Below, one piece after another: positions 41,108-41,990 of a stretch of DNA of 41,990 bases. Position numbers and translations under genes: made by a program. The number at the start of each line of letters is the position of its first letter. The stretch's first letter is position 1. The stretch is from an uncultured Dorea sp. GTDB lineage: Bacteria > Bacillota > Clostridia > Lachnospirales > Lachnospiraceae. Location: contig CANTDX010000027.1 of NCBI GenBank assembly GCA_947652615.1, positions 1 to 41,990 of the forward strand, given 5' to 3'. Under the pieces are notes generated by a model that was not told where the DNA came from, did no database searches, and worked only from the letters and a program-made list of their open reading frames with translations.

Positions 41108-41990
41108 ATGAAAGACAGGCCGCTTATGTATACCTGTCTGGTCATATCGGTGTTGATAATGCTGGCGGTCACATGCGGGAAGGAGAAGCTCGTCAGGGAG
41201 CTTCGTCCTTCGCCGCTTGAGTCGGCGGTGCCGCAGGGCAGTTCGGTCCTGCTGCAGGGCCAGGTGTACCAGACAGAACAAAGATCAGATTATCAGAGAT
41301 TATATCTAACAGACAATTCTATTCAATATCAGGAACAGACAGTTCGAGAATCAAGGATGATCATCTATACAGATTCCAACTTACAGATTCATATGGGGAA
41401 TAAGATAAGGGTCAGGGGAGAGGTCTCTTTCTTCGAAAATGCGAGGAATCCGGGGAACTTTGACCAGAAGCGTTATTATCAGATCAGGGATATCCACGGG
41501 ATGGTATGGGCAGAGGAGATTACTCTGCTGGATGCCGGTGTGTGGAGATGGCGTTCGAAGCTGGCTGAATTCCGCAGGCGGTGGCAGGAGGCGCTCGTAT
41601 CGGCTCTGGGAGAAGAGGACGGGACGGCTATGGGGGCAATGATGCTGGGAGAGAGAGCAGAGATGGATCAGGAACTTCAATCGTTGCTCAAAGCGGCAGG
41701 GATCTCCCATATTATCGCAATATCGGGATTGCATCTGTCTTTTATCGGGATTGGGATGTATAAGATTATAAGAAGACTTACAGGGTCTTATCCGGTTGGC
41801 GGAGTATTTGGTATCTTATTTCTGATGCTGTATATTCTTATGATCGGGTTTACTGTGTCTGTGGTGCGTGCATTGGTGATGTTCCTGTTCCGGGTAGGGG
41901 CGGATATGGCGGGACGGCATTATGATGCGCCGACAGCGCTTTCTGCGGCGGCGGTTGCGGTGTTAGTGTGGCGGCCGCTCAGTCTGTATG
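41108..41990 (+). CDS. comEC: ComEC/Rec2 competence membrane protein, N-terminal part (runs off the window)
   Basis: Open from the ATG at 41108 (AGGAGA upstream, 2 bases after the GerMN stop) to the window end, 294 codons so far. An N-terminal membrane helix (TCLVISVLIMLAV) is followed by an OB-like DUF4131 region (VLLQGQVYQTEQ, then IRVRGEVSFFENARNPGNFD) and the start of the Competence domain (HIIAISGLHLSFIGIGMYKI, then FTVSVVRALVMF). ComEC forms the channel for single-stranded DNA uptake. The metallo-beta-lactamase part would lie beyond the window. Confidence 0.92.
   Translation, partial: MKDRPLMYTCLVISVLIMLAVTCGKEKLVRELRPSPLESAVPQGSSVLLQGQVYQTEQRSDYQRLYLTDNSIQYQEQTVRESRMIIYTDSNLQIHMGNKIRVRGEVSFFENARNPGNFDQKRYYQIRDIHGMVWAEEITLLDAGVWRWRSKLAEFRRRWQEALVSALGEEDGTAMGAMMLGERAEMDQELQSLLKAAGISHIIAISGLHLSFIGIGMYKIIRRLTGSYPVGGVFGILFLMLYILMIGFTVSVVRALVMFLFRVGADMAGRHYDAPTALSAAAVAVLVWRPLSLY

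Overview
The window looks like a chromosomal segment of an anaerobic, spore-forming Firmicute of the Lachnospiraceae (Dorea / [Clostridium] scindens type). This is inferred from the two-subunit glycine decarboxylase (GcvPA/GcvPB), CotF-type spore coat proteins, the argC-argJ-argB-argD order with a bifunctional ArgJ, strong AGGAGG ribosome sites, and YesM/YesN-type sugar regulation. No rRNA, tRNA or CRISPR array was seen. Both window edges cut something: a gene fragment at the left edge and comEC at the right edge.

Layout. (1) 1-4406, minus strand: operon gcvPA-gcvPB-zinc alcohol/threonine dehydrogenase-like gene-NAD kinase-like gene; the last is truncated beside an inverted repeat. (2) 4523-9292, plus strand: a MarR regulator with two palindromic operator candidates and a heterodimeric ABC exporter. 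(3) 9413-10643, minus strand: two small spore coat proteins and a class-I glutamine-amidotransferase-like hydrolase. (4) 10762-21740, plus strand: a glycan-uptake locus with a YesM-type kinase, a frameshifted YesN-type regulator, two paralogous lipoprotein solute-binding proteins, two permeases, a GH127 beta-L-arabinofuranosidase-like enzyme and a decayed secreted protein.

(5) 21740-29293 is the accessory region and is visibly more AT-rich in parts. It breaks into the secreted-protein gene. It carries an Xre regulator - ImmA/IrrE metallopeptidase - PIN-like nuclease cassette, a 188-bp fragment of an AAA-ATPase-like/PD-(D/E)XK gene, a full copy of that gene, a CE2-like SGNH esterase, and an ABC-type AAA ATPase followed by a broken DUF4276 (TOPRIM-like) gene. 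The last three units are each preceded by a copy of the same 55-75-bp repeat, which contains an identical TTGAGT-N17-TAGACT promoter.

(6) 29327-37223: arginine biosynthesis. argG (minus) and argC-GNAT-argJ-argB-argD-ydcZ-like (plus) flank a DUF1847 gene. The argG and argC promoters each carry an ARG-box-like palindrome. (7) 37288-41990: comEA, an OmpR-type two-component system, a GerMN lipoprotein and the start of comEC.

The most interesting material is in the accessory region: the Xre/ImmA/PIN triad, the repeated promoter-bearing element that heads unrelated genes, and the ATPase plus TOPRIM-like pair with a decayed second gene. All family assignments come from reading motifs by eye; no database search was run.
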